The notes below the pieces were generated by a model. That model was given only the letters and a program-made list of their open reading frames with translations. It had not been told where the DNA came from and did not search any database. DNA of 58,280 nucleotides from Bigelowiella natans CCMP2755 (lineage: Eukaryota > Cercozoa > Chlorarachniophyceae): positions 7,501 to 65,780 of the forward strand of contig ADNK01003292.1 in the NCBI GenBank assembly GCA_000320545.1, in the 5' to 3' direction. Within the stretch, counting starts at the first letter, position 1; every line of letters begins with the position of its first letter. A program made the position numbers and the translations under genes. Below, in pieces: positions 35,601-47,109 of this stretch.

Positions 35601-36248
35601 AGGGCTGGTACTGAGTGACTGCACCATGTTCACGGCCTGCATTCTAGCTGCAGCTTGCATCTCGTTGGGGTTTTGAAAGTCTGTCACCGAGGTTAGCAGC
35701 TTGAGCGGTGTCTTCACTGCCTCCTCCTCGGTGACGAATCCTCCCGTTTGCGTCATGTTTCCGATGGAATATAAAAGATTTGTTACAGTAGAGGCCTGTT
35801 ATACCAAAAGTTAGATATGAGGAGACTAAAACGGTGTACGACACACACACACACACACACACCACCACCACCACCACCACCAACAACAACAACGAGGACG
35901 ACAACAAACAACTCGCCCATGAATGTGTTCGCATGCCCACATGCATTTCAAGCACGCGAGCTTATAACTACTACTACTACAACTACTCCTCCTCCTACCT
36001 TTTGCTCCTCATCGGTTGCCAAACCAGAGTCGCTACGTAAATAGTTTGACGCCCCACTAACAAGCACGGCGAAGGACTGAATGTCACCCTCCTCTACCTT
36101 CGAGTTGATGGAGCTCTCCACCTCGTTGAGTACAATCGCAATTGAGCGTACAATTACATAGAAATCCTCACTCGTCTCCGCGCCGAGGCTATCGAGGATA
36201 CGCGCGCGGATCGTCACCTAATAAAGGCACGCGTGCGTTAAGCATTGG

Positions 36249-36305
<57 letters not shown>

Positions 36306-38548
36306 TGTATGTGTGTATGTGTGTGTGATATTTCCTGTAATTATATTTTCATACGGCGTTTGCATTAAATTATACAGCTGCTACGACAGGAAAGTGCAAC
36401 CCACATTTTCGCCTTGCCGTGGCCCCGCGATGAACGTTTTGATCTCCGGCAGCGTTCTGAGCGAAGAGTACGGAATCAGCTCTTCAGCTTCCCCTTCATC
36501 ATCCGTGAGTGTCTTCTGCACACTGAGGAATTGATAGAGCAAAGGCATGTCGATATCGTTCCAACCCTCGCACGATAGAGTAAATTCGGTGCTAAGACTG
36601 CTTCCTTCAGCTGGTGAGACCCCACAGCTTCCGAGCGAAGGAGGTCTATTGGTTGTGAAGCTAATGTGGCTTTCAGCTCGCGTATTTATTGGGCTAACCA
36701 CCTCCAGCTTAAAGGCGTAGGTAGCGCCTGGTGTGAGAGCAAAGGGCGCGAGGACAAGATTTTGGTCGCTTGAAGAGGAAAGCACGATAGAAGTGCTATC
36801 AAGGTCCAGGTTGTTGCTGCTGCAGCTCCATGCGTAGCTCACCTCGTCGCTGGTAAATAGCTGTACGGATGAAAGAACCCGGATTTTGCTGTCCACATTA
36901 GGCGATACGAGCTTGTTGGTCGAGGCAGCGGAGCCAGTTGCGACTGAAGTCTTGACAATCGGCACCGCAACGGCGGTTGTAATGATACTCTGGCTCGCAG
37001 TGGCGTTTCGAACACCGCTCGAGGAGAGAACAGCGCCCGTGACTTGAAGGGAGAGAGTGTAGTTGCTGCCGGCTGAGAGAAGGCTCGTTGGCAGCATGAG
37101 CTCAGAGTTGTTCGAAGAAGGTACGTAAGAAAGGGAGACTTCTTGCTGTGTTGCAGCTTCCTCTATCTTCCATTGATATGTGAGCGATGCGCCGGAGGGG
37201 TCTGAGGAGCCGGAACCATCGAATTTTACAATGGTGTCGCTACCGTTCACGACGGGGATAATGGCTGCTTCCTGCGCACCGCTGATTTCAGCGGAGACCG
37301 ACTCAAGCACAACCTCCACGATGAACGTGGTGTTTACCTCTCCCACCAACAGCCCGTTTTTAAGCATCCGTGCGCGCATGACAAAGCCATACGTGTCGCC
37401 CATTGCGAGAGTGTCGGGAGCAATTTGGAGGTTTACGGAATTCGACTTTGCTATTGTAACCACGTGGTTTGAGAGAGATGAGATGGTCACACCAGAAGGG
37501 AGGCCTAGCAGGGAAGGCGGTGCTGTTGTTGCCGACGTGATCTGCTCCCAAAGGCATACCGCTACATTGGAATTCGAAGTCGATGACGAGTTGCACGCGG
37601 GGGGGGCAACCTTGGTGAGGATGGAGACAGCTTCAGAGCGGCGAATAGAAAAGGAGCGCCGCCCAGGGATGGAGACCACGGGAACGAGAGCATCGACCTT
37701 GAGTAACGTGGCCGTCGCGTTTGAGGATGACCCAAGCCAGTTAGTCACAGATACAGCGAAGGTATGGAGACCGGCACTCAATAGATCGCCGTTGATAAGG
37801 AACTTTGTGCTGTTTCCGGTGCTGCTACTGCTACTACCGGAAGGTGCTAGGGTTGTAATCTCGACAGTCGTTGAGGAGATGTACGAATACTCGTACGTCA
37901 TGGCACGGCCATTTGCTCCTGTGCTTTCGCTCGCAATAAGCTCCACGACGTCGCACGCACCGACTGTTTGTGGGGCGATCAGTACAGCGTTAGCAACGGG
38001 GGGAGACGAGGGCGGCAATACCTGGTTAAAGACATTGAAGTGAAGCAAGATGGCGAAAATTAAGTGTTGAGGCTTCATTTTACTGCGCGTTCTAAGAGCA
38101 TTGAAGCAGAAAATGCATACGTATGGTTACCGTGAGAGTGGTGGCGACAACAGGTCCAGAGGTGCCCGTGATATCCCGGATCTTATCCGGTAGCAGTCGA
38201 AGATGACCTCCTAGCGAACACGTGAAACCCCGCCCTACACTAATAAGCAACACTGTTGTCTGCGTCCACATGCAAGTTGGCTGAGACCCCAAGAGATTCA
38301 AACTAGCGGCGGCGATAAGCAAAGAGCAGTCTGTGCTTTCTGGTGTGTCGGTGGGCTTCGTAAAAACGATTTCGATGCCTGTGACATCATCCAGGAAACG
38401 GGCATTGAGGGCACTAGGAGGCTCAATCGTAGGGGCGGCAGTGGCTGGTGAAGCTGTTTGAGGCGACAGAGTTGTGCCTAAAATGTAATTGATTGTGGAT
38501 AAGACGGGATGAAGGCAGAGTCTACATGATGTAAATACTCTCTCTTTC

Positions 38549-38605
<57 letters not shown>

Positions 38606-39713
38606 AGCACAAATTTTTTTCGCGTTTCTCACCTGGAACCGTAGGTGCTCCAGAGACTGGCGAGGCTGTAGGCGAGATACTCGAGGGACTTGCCGAGGGT
38701 CCAAATGTAGGTGTTTGCGATGGCGAGGTCGTCGACGGTGTCGATGTGGGCAAGTTCGACGGCGATGCTGAAGGTGTATTCGTTGGTGCCATGGATGGTG
38801 ACGTCGTCAATGGTGAAATTGAAGGTGACCTAGACGGTGACACGGAGGGTGATACTGATGGCGATACAGAAGGCATCACGGATGGTGACGTCGTCGATGG
38901 TGAAATTGAGGGTGGCCTAGACGGTGACACGGAGGGTGATACTGATGGCGATACAGAAGGCATCACGGATGGCGACGCCGTCGATGGTGAAATTGTAGGA
39001 GCCATAGACGGCGGTAGTGACGGTGATGCTGATGGTGATACCGAAGGCATCACGGATGGCGACGCCGTCGATGGTGAAATTGTAGGAGCCATAGACGGCG
39101 GTAGTGACGGTGATGCTGATGGTGATACCGAAGGCATCACGGATGGCGACGTTGTCGATGGTGAAATTGTAGGAGCCATAGACGGCGGAAGTGACGGTGA
39201 TGCTGATGATGATACCAAAGGCATCATGGATGGTGAAATTGTCGATGGTGAAATGGTAGGAGCCATAGAAGGCAGTAGTGACGGTGATGCTGAGGGTGCA
39301 ATGGTAGGGCCAACCGTGGGACTCAGCGTGGGAGTAGACGTAGGATTGGGGTTGTGGGAATGGGGGTTGTGGGAATGGGGGTTGTGGGAATGGGGATTGT
39401 GGGAATGGGGATTGTGGAAATGGGGATTGTGGGAATGGGGATTGTGGGAATGGGGATTGTGGGAATGGGGAGTGTGGGTATGGGGAGTGTGGGTATGGGA
39501 TTTTGATGCAAGTACGCCAGCGAAAGCCCGTTGCTTATGGATAACTTCGCGAGAATCCTCATGCAAATGGGTGGCAGAGTGGAGGTGTTGAGGCGTCGGA
39601 TAGGGTGTGGTGTTAGGTTCAGGAAAGGGGGTTGACGATACACTTTGTAGCAGCGCCAAAGCGATGAGCACGATGCGCTCCATTCTATGCATTCCACACC
39701 ATCTGCCTTTCAT
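32634..39713 (-). CDS. REJ-GAIN/GPS polycystin-1-like membrane receptor, 7 exons
   Basis: The exons on the minus strand are 39713-38633, 38477-38131, 38021-36405, 36217-35999, 35795-35485, 35263-34567 and 34364-32634. All are GT-AG and in phase, giving 2000 residues from the ATG at 39713; the ATG at 39683 (MERIVLIALALLQSVSS) would give a tighter signal peptide. After it come a HSHNP repeat stalk, a Pro/Ser/Thr stalk of 29-residue repeats, and a REJ region (about 476-1090; PPVANAVLIAPQTVGACDVV and GENVTIRARILDSLGA across a junction). A GAIN/GPS site follows (about 1320-1362; CRFWN, NWSTNGV, CASTHLTSF), then a first TM near 1390. Exon 7 adds about five more TMs, starting LSFKRITILLTILFNSLTIA as in polycystin-1 after its PLAT domain. 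I see no PLAT domain. An acidic loop rich in Asp/Glu lies between TMs. Likely role: surface or flagellar sensing or adhesion, with self-cleavage at HL/T. Confidence 0.85.
36251..36328. repeat. (TC)n(TG)n microsatellite in receptor intron
   Basis: It lies in the intron between exons 3 and 4 of the REJ-GPS gene. On the coding strand it reads as CA then GA runs. Confidence 0.9.
38740..39300 (-). repeat. 87-bp in-frame minisatellite (29-residue Ser/Pro/Thr unit)
   Basis: About five tandem copies encode a unit of the form SPSASPSLPPSMAP followed by TISPSTASPSVMPSV in the extracellular stalk of the REJ-GPS receptor. Units differ by a few bases, and the right-hand ones drift toward short SPSVSPSV tracts. 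Confidence 0.8.
39340..39500 (-). repeat. 15-bp in-frame repeat encoding HSHNP
   Basis: A tandem array of 15-base units encodes (HSHNP)n just after the signal peptide of the REJ-GPS receptor. A related HTPHTP tract precedes it. Confidence 0.85.
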
Positions 39714-40280
39714 CTGCTTTCGCAACGCAGGGACGAAACGGGAAATGATACTAGATCACAAGAGAAGGAAGGGTCATGCAGAGAGAGTGGAGGGAGTTAT
39801 TGATTATTGTTGACGACGATGAGATGGTGCGTGCAGAGATGGTGACGGGTGTTTCTGGTCAGTTACTGGTTTGCCATCGGAGCAAGCGATGAGGGTTTTA
39901 CCTGCTGCGACAACAACAAAAAACAGATTTACAGCGGATATGGCCGGAGACAAAAACCAAAATTCTGCAAAACCGCAGAAGAGAAAAATGCATCTAGTCT
40001 ACGACGATGGCTGCTGCTAAAAATGCCTAGATCTAGTTCCAGATCTAGTAGTAATCCCATTTAGTCATCACTCCGTTTAGGGAAATCTTCCAAAAACAAT
40101 TCAACTAAAAACTCTCTGAATGCAGAGTGGACCTAGGCATCATCGGGAAAATACCTATGTTTTTCTCCTGCGACATGAGATTTGTGTCGCAGGATTGGAA
40201 TAGCCTGCTTGCAGCTTTCTCAGCCCCAGCATGCCGAAAGACGACACCGCCGGCAGCAGTGTTCGGGGAGAGCTAGAGCA
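39714..40280. promoter_or_regulatory. Shared 5' region of receptor and GNB1L-like genes
   Basis: It separates the divergent starts of the REJ-GPS receptor and the WD40 gene. Nothing else is seen; a CTAGATCTAG-like palindrome lies near 40027-40047. Confidence 0.4.
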
Positions 40281-41634
40281 ATGGCAAGCGGAGGGGACGA
40301 TGGTGGAAGCAGCCGTGGGAGTGGCAGGCCACAGTTTGTGCTTAGGGGACACAAGGCTGCTGTTAACACCGTTTCGTTCGTATCCGTCAATCAGCAAATG
40401 CATATTCTCTCCGGGTACTCGACAGCGCCGTGTCCTTTCCTTGCAGTGCTGTGTGCGAAATTCTTCTTCGTTCCTTCTTTAAGTATGCTTGGTTTATACT
40501 CGTTTCAGATCCCAAGATGGCATCGTGAAGCTATGGGACCTGACAAGCCGCCGTGCTAGGACTACATTCGCTGCTCACGATGGGAGCGTGCTTCAGGCGA
40601 CACTTCTTAGTGGCTTTCAAATGATAACTCAAGAGAAGGGAGGAACTATTCATCTTTGGGACTGTGCTAGTGAGCTGAAAGGGGCATCTCCATCTCAGAG
40701 ATCAGGGCATATCTCCAGCAGCACTACTCCGCAGAAAATACAAACCTTTGACACCAGATCTTATGGATTTTGCCGGTGCGCGTCCAAAGAACAATCAGGA
40801 AAGCGTATGTTGCTTACAGCTTCGGATTCACGATCTAAGCTGCTGCTATGGGACCTCAAGTCCTCGAAACCAATACAAAAGATATCCCTGACTACGGGGC
40901 GGGAAGACTTTGGCTTGACCACGCACGTTTCTTTCTTAGGAAACGATTCTATGGATACCATCTGCTGGGGCAGTGAAAGCGGGCATATTGGCTTCTACAG
41001 CCTCACTGCTGCTCGCTCTATCGCCAAAGGAACACTTGAGAAGCAACCTGTAATGAGTGTATCGTGCTTACCAAGTAAAACAGGGGCACTGGGTTTTGCA
41101 GGCGGGGCTCTCGGAGAAATCACGGCTTTCTCTGTAGATTTCAATCAGGTTGAGTCTCTCTTCCTATCTTCCTCCCTCCCCCCCCCCCCCCCCCTCTCTT
41201 TTTGCATGGCCCCGTTACTTAACCACCATAGTCGTTTAACGTTATAAGACAAATACACCGCTGTGTAGGGAAAAGTGGAAACGCATCAGAAGGTAAAATA
41301 TGGAGACAAAGGCATTTCTGAGGTGAAGATACGGCACGATTCAAGAATCTTTGCCACAGCTGGTTGGGATCATCGCGTTAGAATTTTCAACTCAAAATCG
41401 ATGGAGCAGCTCGCGATTCTTAAGTACCATTCGCAAAGTGTTTTCTGTGTTGACTTTGGCCCTTCGAGTGAGGGATTCGTTGCAAGCGGATCCAAAGACT
41501 CGACAATTGCGGTTTTCAAAGTCTACCCGAGCAAGAAGAAAAAGAAGACCAACAAGACGAAGAAGCCGCAGCAGGAGGGACAGGGAGCGTTGGAAAGGAA
41601 CCCTGATGATGTTTCAGAGCAAAAGAAGGCCTAG
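40281..41634 (+). CDS. GNB1L: GNB1L/Asa1-like WD40 protein, 3 exons
   Basis: The exons are 40281-40414, 40509-41148 and 41269-41634, in phase, giving 379 residues. The product starts MASGGDDGGSS and then forms WD repeats: FVLRGHKAAVNTVSF, SQDGIVKLWDL, GGTIHLWD, SKLLLWDL and ATAGWDHRVRIF, ending with VASGSKDSTIAVFKVYP. The last third (GISEVKIRHDSRIFATAGWD, then YHSQSVFCVDF) closely follows animal GNB1L. GNB1L and yeast Asa1 act with the TTT co-chaperone complex in maturation of PIKK kinases. The C-terminal Lys-rich tail is extra relative to the human protein. A C-run intron separates exons 2 and 3. It converges on the endonuclease-like gene. Confidence 0.85.
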
Positions 41635-41970
41635 ACGACGCCTTCATTATTTATAAATACGTGCTCGGTAGAAATTAGATACAATGAAATATAGTGTGCA
41701 ATGGCTAGCATACCTTCACGAAGACTACCGAAGCTTCACCGGTAATGCGTACTCAATACTTAGAAGAAGAAGTAGGTGCAATATTTATGCCACATTAATG
41801 AGCGAAGAAGATAGAAAAAGGATATATGAAATACTATCAAAAAAGAATGGTCTTCAAATGTGGACTGCTACCATGGGTGAATGTTCGTGCTTTGGCGGCT
41901 GCGCTACCTACATGCGAGACATATTCGCGCACACCATGCCACGTGTGGCCAACAAAGTTCCACAACAAAC

Positions 41971-42010
<40 letters not shown>

Positions 42011-42323
42011 TGTGCATGCATAGCAAATACGCATACAAAGGCTAAATAGCACGCATTATTCGCAGACGACTGTTGGCGGCTTATCGATGTGGAGTGCTTT
42101 ATTGAGCGAAGGGGCGGTGGCATGGTGAAGGCGCGACCATGAGCAGCATGCTATGACGACGCATGGGGACGAGAAATAGCTTACGGGTTACACCACTGCT
42201 TTTGTTGTTTCGGCATGCCAATTCTAAATGTTTGGCGCGCGGCTCTCGATGATAATGATGATGATGATGATGATGATCTCCATAGCAATTACGATGATTA
42301 AATATCGTCCTACACTAACTAAT
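41635..42323. other. 3'-3' intergenic region of GNB1L-like and EEP genes
   Basis: It holds a TG microsatellite (41972-42008) and a GAT repeat (42249-42277). An open frame of 121 codons at 41684-42049 starts with an ATG shortly after the WD40 stop codon, but its end is a TG-repeat-encoded Cys/Val run and it has no domain, so I do not call it a gene. Confidence 0.4.
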
Positions 42324-43407
42324 CTAATCCCTCACTACCCTTGGAATTAGCTGAATTTCTGCAGCTACAGGAAAATGATCTAAGGACGAACGATAAGAGA
42401 GAGAGGGTGGGGGGGGGGGTGGGGGGTAAGACTACATGATATTAATTACCAAAAATACTTGTTATTACTTGTGTATGTACTCTTTTATGTAGCCTACCTG
42501 ATGGGTATCTCTCTGTCATGGATGGGAGCGATGATGACGGTGAAGAAGATGATGGTGTTGTTGATAATGGCGCCAGCTGCGAAGGAGAGACTGCTGAAGC
42601 AGCAGGAGACGAAGAAGGAGAAGGAGCTTCTAAGCAAGAGATCATGCGTGTCCTTTCCTTCTCCTCTATACCGTCGTTTAACACATCCGCCAGCGAATCC
42701 GTAATAGCACGGCAGGTGATAATCCTGACATCAAGCACTTTGCTGCTGTCGCTGTTACTATCACCGCGGTACAGGAGCCAGTCTATATGTTGCGAATCCT
42801 CGCCCCCCCCCTCGTAGCTTGCAGCACCCCCGCCCTCCTCCCAAAGTACGGCTGAATCTGGAGATCCGGGTGATGGTGAAGGAGTAGTAGTAGTAGTAGT
42901 AGCAGCAGCAGCAGTGCGTTTTACCTTGCTGTTTTGACCTAGTTCTACCGACCCGTCGCCTTTGTTACCAAAGCAGCAGTTGATGGAGGGAGAGGGAGGA
43001 GAGCAGTAACACGTGTGAATTCGGTGTCACTTCTCCCTCTCTCTGCTTTATGTGAGTGTGGTTTTAAGGGGGGAGGGGGGGGGGGAGGGGGGGGAGGTGT
43101 AACACCATACATCGGTTTTTCTGCTGATAGTATTGTAAATCTCTGGGGCTAACATGTGGTGTGCTGTTTTCTGCATCTTTGCCTGACCCTTCTCTCCGGC
43201 GAAATTGACGCCCAGGAACTTGTGGATCGTGCTTCGAGGAGCTTGACCAGGCTTGTTCCTAGAGGGGATAAAGCCCCGCAGTGATGATAGTGGAAAAGGC
43301 GATAAGCGGAAGGGGTTACCTCCTTTCATTTTGTATCTTATTTGACATGATTATGGATTGATTGCTCACGTTTGTCCACCATGTAGAGTATGCAAAATAT
43401 AGATATC

Positions 43408-43449
<42 letters not shown>

Positions 43450-46040
43450 AATCTCACGTCATTTTGGCTTTCTTCCACATATCGTACAGTCCCTGTACCC
43501 CTCCTCCTCCTCCTCCTCCTCCTCCCCGTGCTAACGTTTCGTAAACCTGAGCAAAAACCAATGTTATCACTGAAAAGAAGACAGGCTAAACGGCGTACGG
43601 AGAGGGAACAAAACGCATCTCTTTCAATCACCGAATTTGTTTGTTGCACGCTTGCTATTGGTCTTGAAAGCATTTTTGTTAAAGACAGGCGCATTATCAT
43701 TCCATCCCCCCCCCCCCCTTCTCTGTTCCCTGTTTTACATTGTCCTCTTCAGTTGCCTACCTTGTTATTCGATTTAACGGAATTGAAATCTCCTGCCAAT
43801 GCAATAAATGCTTCTGGAAACCTGAACCCATCATTGTTGTATTCATCATCATCAGCATCAACCTAAACCCATCATTGTTGTATTCATCATCATCATCAAC
43901 ATCACCATCATTATCACCATAATTCTTGTTATATTGCGTTGTAGCTCACTTCTGCTGCAGGCGATCCACGAGGGAAAGAAGGGCTTTCGCGCTCTGGCCG
44001 TCGAGGTTAAAACGCAGCGAGGTTGAATGAGAAGTGGTGAGGAGGTTGATATTATTGATGATGATGATTGTGAAGATGATGGTGGTGGTGATGATGATGA
44101 TGATAATGATGAGAAATCAGATTTAGTGCTAAGGTTTCTTCCATATCATCACTCGCTACCATCACCATTCGTCATTACCGCCACACTCACTCATTGTACC
44201 GTGCACTCACTACAAGCACTATCCTCAATCAAATTTTCTATTCTAATGCGACAACAACAAGCAACGGCCCCACTCACCTCCTCCCTTGCTCTCACTCCAA
44301 CGTGATCTAAGTGCGTATTGACGATGCATATCTGCAGCGGGTAATGATGCCCCTGTTCTTTCTCTCCCTGCACAAGGCCCAGCAGCACCCACGTGGCAAT
44401 ACGTGCTTTCGCCCCGTCCCACCTGGCCATCAACACCAACGATGGAGGGTGATGATATGGCAAACAAGGCGACACCGATAATGAAAAATGCTCATTTTGT
44501 GATGAAATGGATGGTGGTGATAATGATGAAGGTGATGATGGTCATTACTACTGCTACTACTACTACTACTACTACTACTACTTTAAGACAAGAAAGATGG
44601 GAATTTAAGCGGTATATCCTCGCTGTATTACCCAACGGATCCTTCAATATGGGGTGTTTCGGACAGCCAAATAGTCTCTTCCTGCAAGTGCACATCAACC
44701 ATTGATATAAGCTGCTGTTTCATGCTTACGACGAGACAGAGTCGAGCTGAGTATGATCAGGCGTATTTTTGTATTGAAAAGCCCCCTTCCCTCTTTCACC
44801 TCTTTCACACTTACTCCTACTAAAAACTACTAACAATACTACTCCTGCTACTACCGCTGCTGCTGTTACCCTAAAACAACTACAACAACAAGAACAACAC
44901 AACAGCAGCAACGACGGCGACAACTGGTACTTGTATCAGGGTGAATTTCTCCTTGTTAAAGAAGATTGCACAGTGCTCGTCTTCGTGAGTGCCGTTTCTG
45001 CAGCAGCCGATCCATCTAAAGAGAGGTTGTGGTGAGATCTAAATCAGGCGTTAACTCCTTCATCATCCGGTTGTTATTGTCGTTGTGTATGCGGATCGTT
45101 CGTCTCCCCCACCGAAAACCCAAGCCCTGTCAAAAATCCGTCGATGTTCCTGTTTCTTTTAGGAGTTTGTTCTGTGTTTCAGTATGGTGTTCTTACGAAA
45201 GTAGTAGAAGGCAAAGGAAAAGGAGAGGAGGAGGAGGAGGAGGAGGAGGGGAAACGTTTGAGCACGATCGATCCACGGGGGTGTAGCTTCCCTCCCAAGA
45301 ATGCGGATTGTACGACGATGGTGAAAGTAACGATGCAGAAGACGACAACAATCACAACGAGAGGCAAGGAAACCTAAAGCTTTCCAGTGCCTCATCTAGG
45401 TACTCTAATTGCTGGATCCTTCCTTCCTGTGTTGCTACATGATATGGACGACAAGGTCAGCAGCACTAACATCATTTCGTCTCAAGTGCATCAATATATA
45501 TTATATATATAATTTATATATATATCATGACTATTCGATGTGTTTCGCCTCTTTCGCTCGCTTTTTACCCACAATATCCGCATTGTATTTCTGTATCATT
45601 TTGACGACAGCTTCCCGACGATGCGGCCAACCATTTATACCTTTTCACGCGACCACAAAATCCATCTTCAGGATTAGGAGAAATCGTAACGAAGGGCTCG
45701 CCTTCCTATCATCATACAATTGGTGTTGCATGCTACCATCGCGCTCTGATCTAGAACTTGTGCGTAGATTAAACGTCCAGAGGTTTAAATCCACTGGTGG
45801 GAGAGACAGAGGGGGGAGAGTGGGGAGAGGGGGGGGAGAGAGACAACGGAGAAGAACGACGACGATGACGATGATGGTAAGGACGATGATCAAGATGACG
45901 AAAGGCTTTAGACTGAGTATGATAGGGTCGCACAATATCAGGATTTATCACGAATGGAAGTGTAGGTCACCTCCTGCGGGAGAGCCTGCAGAGGCATAGG
46001 AAGAAGCACTCCTAATTAGAAGCAAGCGTTCGTCGTTCAT
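42324..46040 (-). CDS. Endonuclease/exonuclease/phosphatase-family enzyme, 13 exons
   Basis: The exons on the minus strand are 46040-45971, 45793-45737, 45640-45569, 45434-45374, 45015-44931, 44681-44632, 44422-44278, 43993-43950, 43821-43761, 43546-43458, 43258-43188, 42959-42498 and 42379-42324. All 12 introns are GT-AG and in phase, giving 440 residues. Motifs across the junctions match the Mg-dependent EEP fold: LWTFNLRT, DGINGWPHRREAVVKMI, IVATQEG (metal-binding Glu), EETIWLSETP, GWDGAKARIATWV, CIVNTHLDHVGVRAR, ALAGDFNS, STIHKFLG, HIDWLLYRGD and the terminal YPSDHFPV (catalytic Asp-His). This subgroup resembles the large bacterial and algal secreted or cytosolic EEP hydrolases of unknown substrate; phosphodiesters of nucleic acids, lipids or CoA are all possible. 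A poly-Gly run in exon 10 and an Ala/Thr/Pro/Ser insert in exon 12 come from trinucleotide repeats. An N-terminal targeting signal is not evident. Confidence 0.88.
43419..43446. repeat. (TA)n microsatellite in EEP intron
   Basis: A TA run begins about 12 bp past the 5' splice site of exon 10 on the minus strand. Confidence 0.9.
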
Positions 46041-46640
46041 GCGTGAGCATAAATCTCAAGTGGTAAGTGTAGTAGGGACTACTCAATGTACAATGGATAG
46101 ACATTCATCTGCTTTTGATGGAGGGAAATTAGCACACTCAATGATACAAGGTTACGCTACTTATGCTCTCTGCTAGCGACAGTGGACGAAGGCCTGCAAT
46201 GCTTGAAAGGCCGTGGTTTTCCTTCGATGATAGTCCCTGTTGTGACCATATCTTCTCTCCCGAAACTTCTCGCGTATTTGAAACAGCAACTACGGAGATT
46301 CTTCATCATCATCCTCGCGCAAGGACGGCTGGCAAGGACCCTGCTGCTGCCCCCCCTCCCTTTTCCAGTCCTCCCTCCTTTCCGTGAGGGGACAATTTCC
46401 CACCCTGCGGTGAGAAGGAGCAAGGAGAGGAAGAAGAGGAGGAGGAGGGAAAGGACTATCGTGGTTGCTGCTGCAGTAGAAGATGTCGAATTGGAATAAT
46501 CCCATGGACAACGTCTCCGATCCGCCATTCAAGCGATGCAGTCTTAGCCCGGCGCTGCCTTCCCCCTTCCACCCTAGCCACAATTTCAATCGCCCTTGTC
46601 AAGTAGATAATGAGCTAAATCTATCCTTCGTTGGGTGATG
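46039..46640 (+). CDS. Possible unidentified plus-strand gene (weak)
   Basis: A short ATG exon (46039-46062, MREHKSQV) ends at a good 5' splice site, GTAAGT. A 3' splice site at 46150 opens a frame (VTLLMLSASDSGRRPAM) that can splice in phase from 46270 to 46480, giving KMSNWNNPMDNVSDPPFKRC and on to a GT near 46633. Codon content looks plausible but I recognise no domain. The first ATG overlaps the EEP start codon on the other strand by two bases, which is a reason for doubt. Confidence 0.2.
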
Positions 46641-46873
46641 GAGATTAATTTGGGGGGGGGCAGGGGGGGGGGGGGATGCCACGGCGATGACAACGACCGA
46701 CGACGACGTCGACGTGTCTTTTCTCTCCCGTTATTATCTGCCCCTAGCTGCTGTAATAAGAATAATTTATATGAGGAAACATCTAACTAATATTCAGAAA
46801 ATTATTGATAATCTGGAAATTACAGGTTGATGCACATCTCATAGAAAAAAAATGTAATTAGATTTTATTTCGA

Positions 46874-47037
46874 TTAAATTGTGTCAGAAACCTTGATCTC
46901 TGCTGCACTCTTCGGGCTACCAGCTCGTCCTTCGTCGATGGACGGCACGACCCCATCGAACACGGCTAGACGGGGAGATGCGACCATGCAAAGGGGCTTT
47001 TGATCGGTTGGTTTCGACCGAGCGTGTGCATTGAGAT
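46874..47037 (-). pseudogene. Orphan 3' coding exon next to island 4
   Basis: A 3' splice site at 47038 is followed by 53 open codons (LNAHARSKPTDQKPLCM, then LAVFDGVVPSIDEGRAGSP) to a TAA, and by AT-rich sequence that could hold a poly(A) site. A good 5' splice site (GTGAGA) lies upstream on the minus strand near 47095. The exon ending there meets stop codons in a TAGCTAGCTAGC tract at the edge of island 4. It may be the surviving end of a gene cut by the island, or chance. I do not recognise the product. Confidence 0.3.
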
Positions 47038-47109
47038 CTGAAATCACGATATTTCATTCTTCAATTCTTTCCCCCGCCCCCCCCACCAATCTCACCAGAG
47101 TGTTTGTTC

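Noticed and set aside
37180-38043. 287-codon plus-strand frame
   Set aside because: It is antisense to the REJ exon and has no domain signature.
38740-39500. Possible CRISPR-like array because of regular repeats
   Set aside because: Units are directly tandem, in frame within a gene and without spacers, and the DNA is eukaryotic.
38746-39591. 281-codon plus-strand frame rich in Gly/Asp/Glu
   Set aside because: It is the antisense shadow of the receptor stalk minisatellite; long open antisense frames are expected over such repeats.
41684-42049. 121-codon open frame after the WD40 gene
   Set aside because: It has no domain, lies in a 3'-3' region and ends in a Cys/Val run made by a TG repeat.
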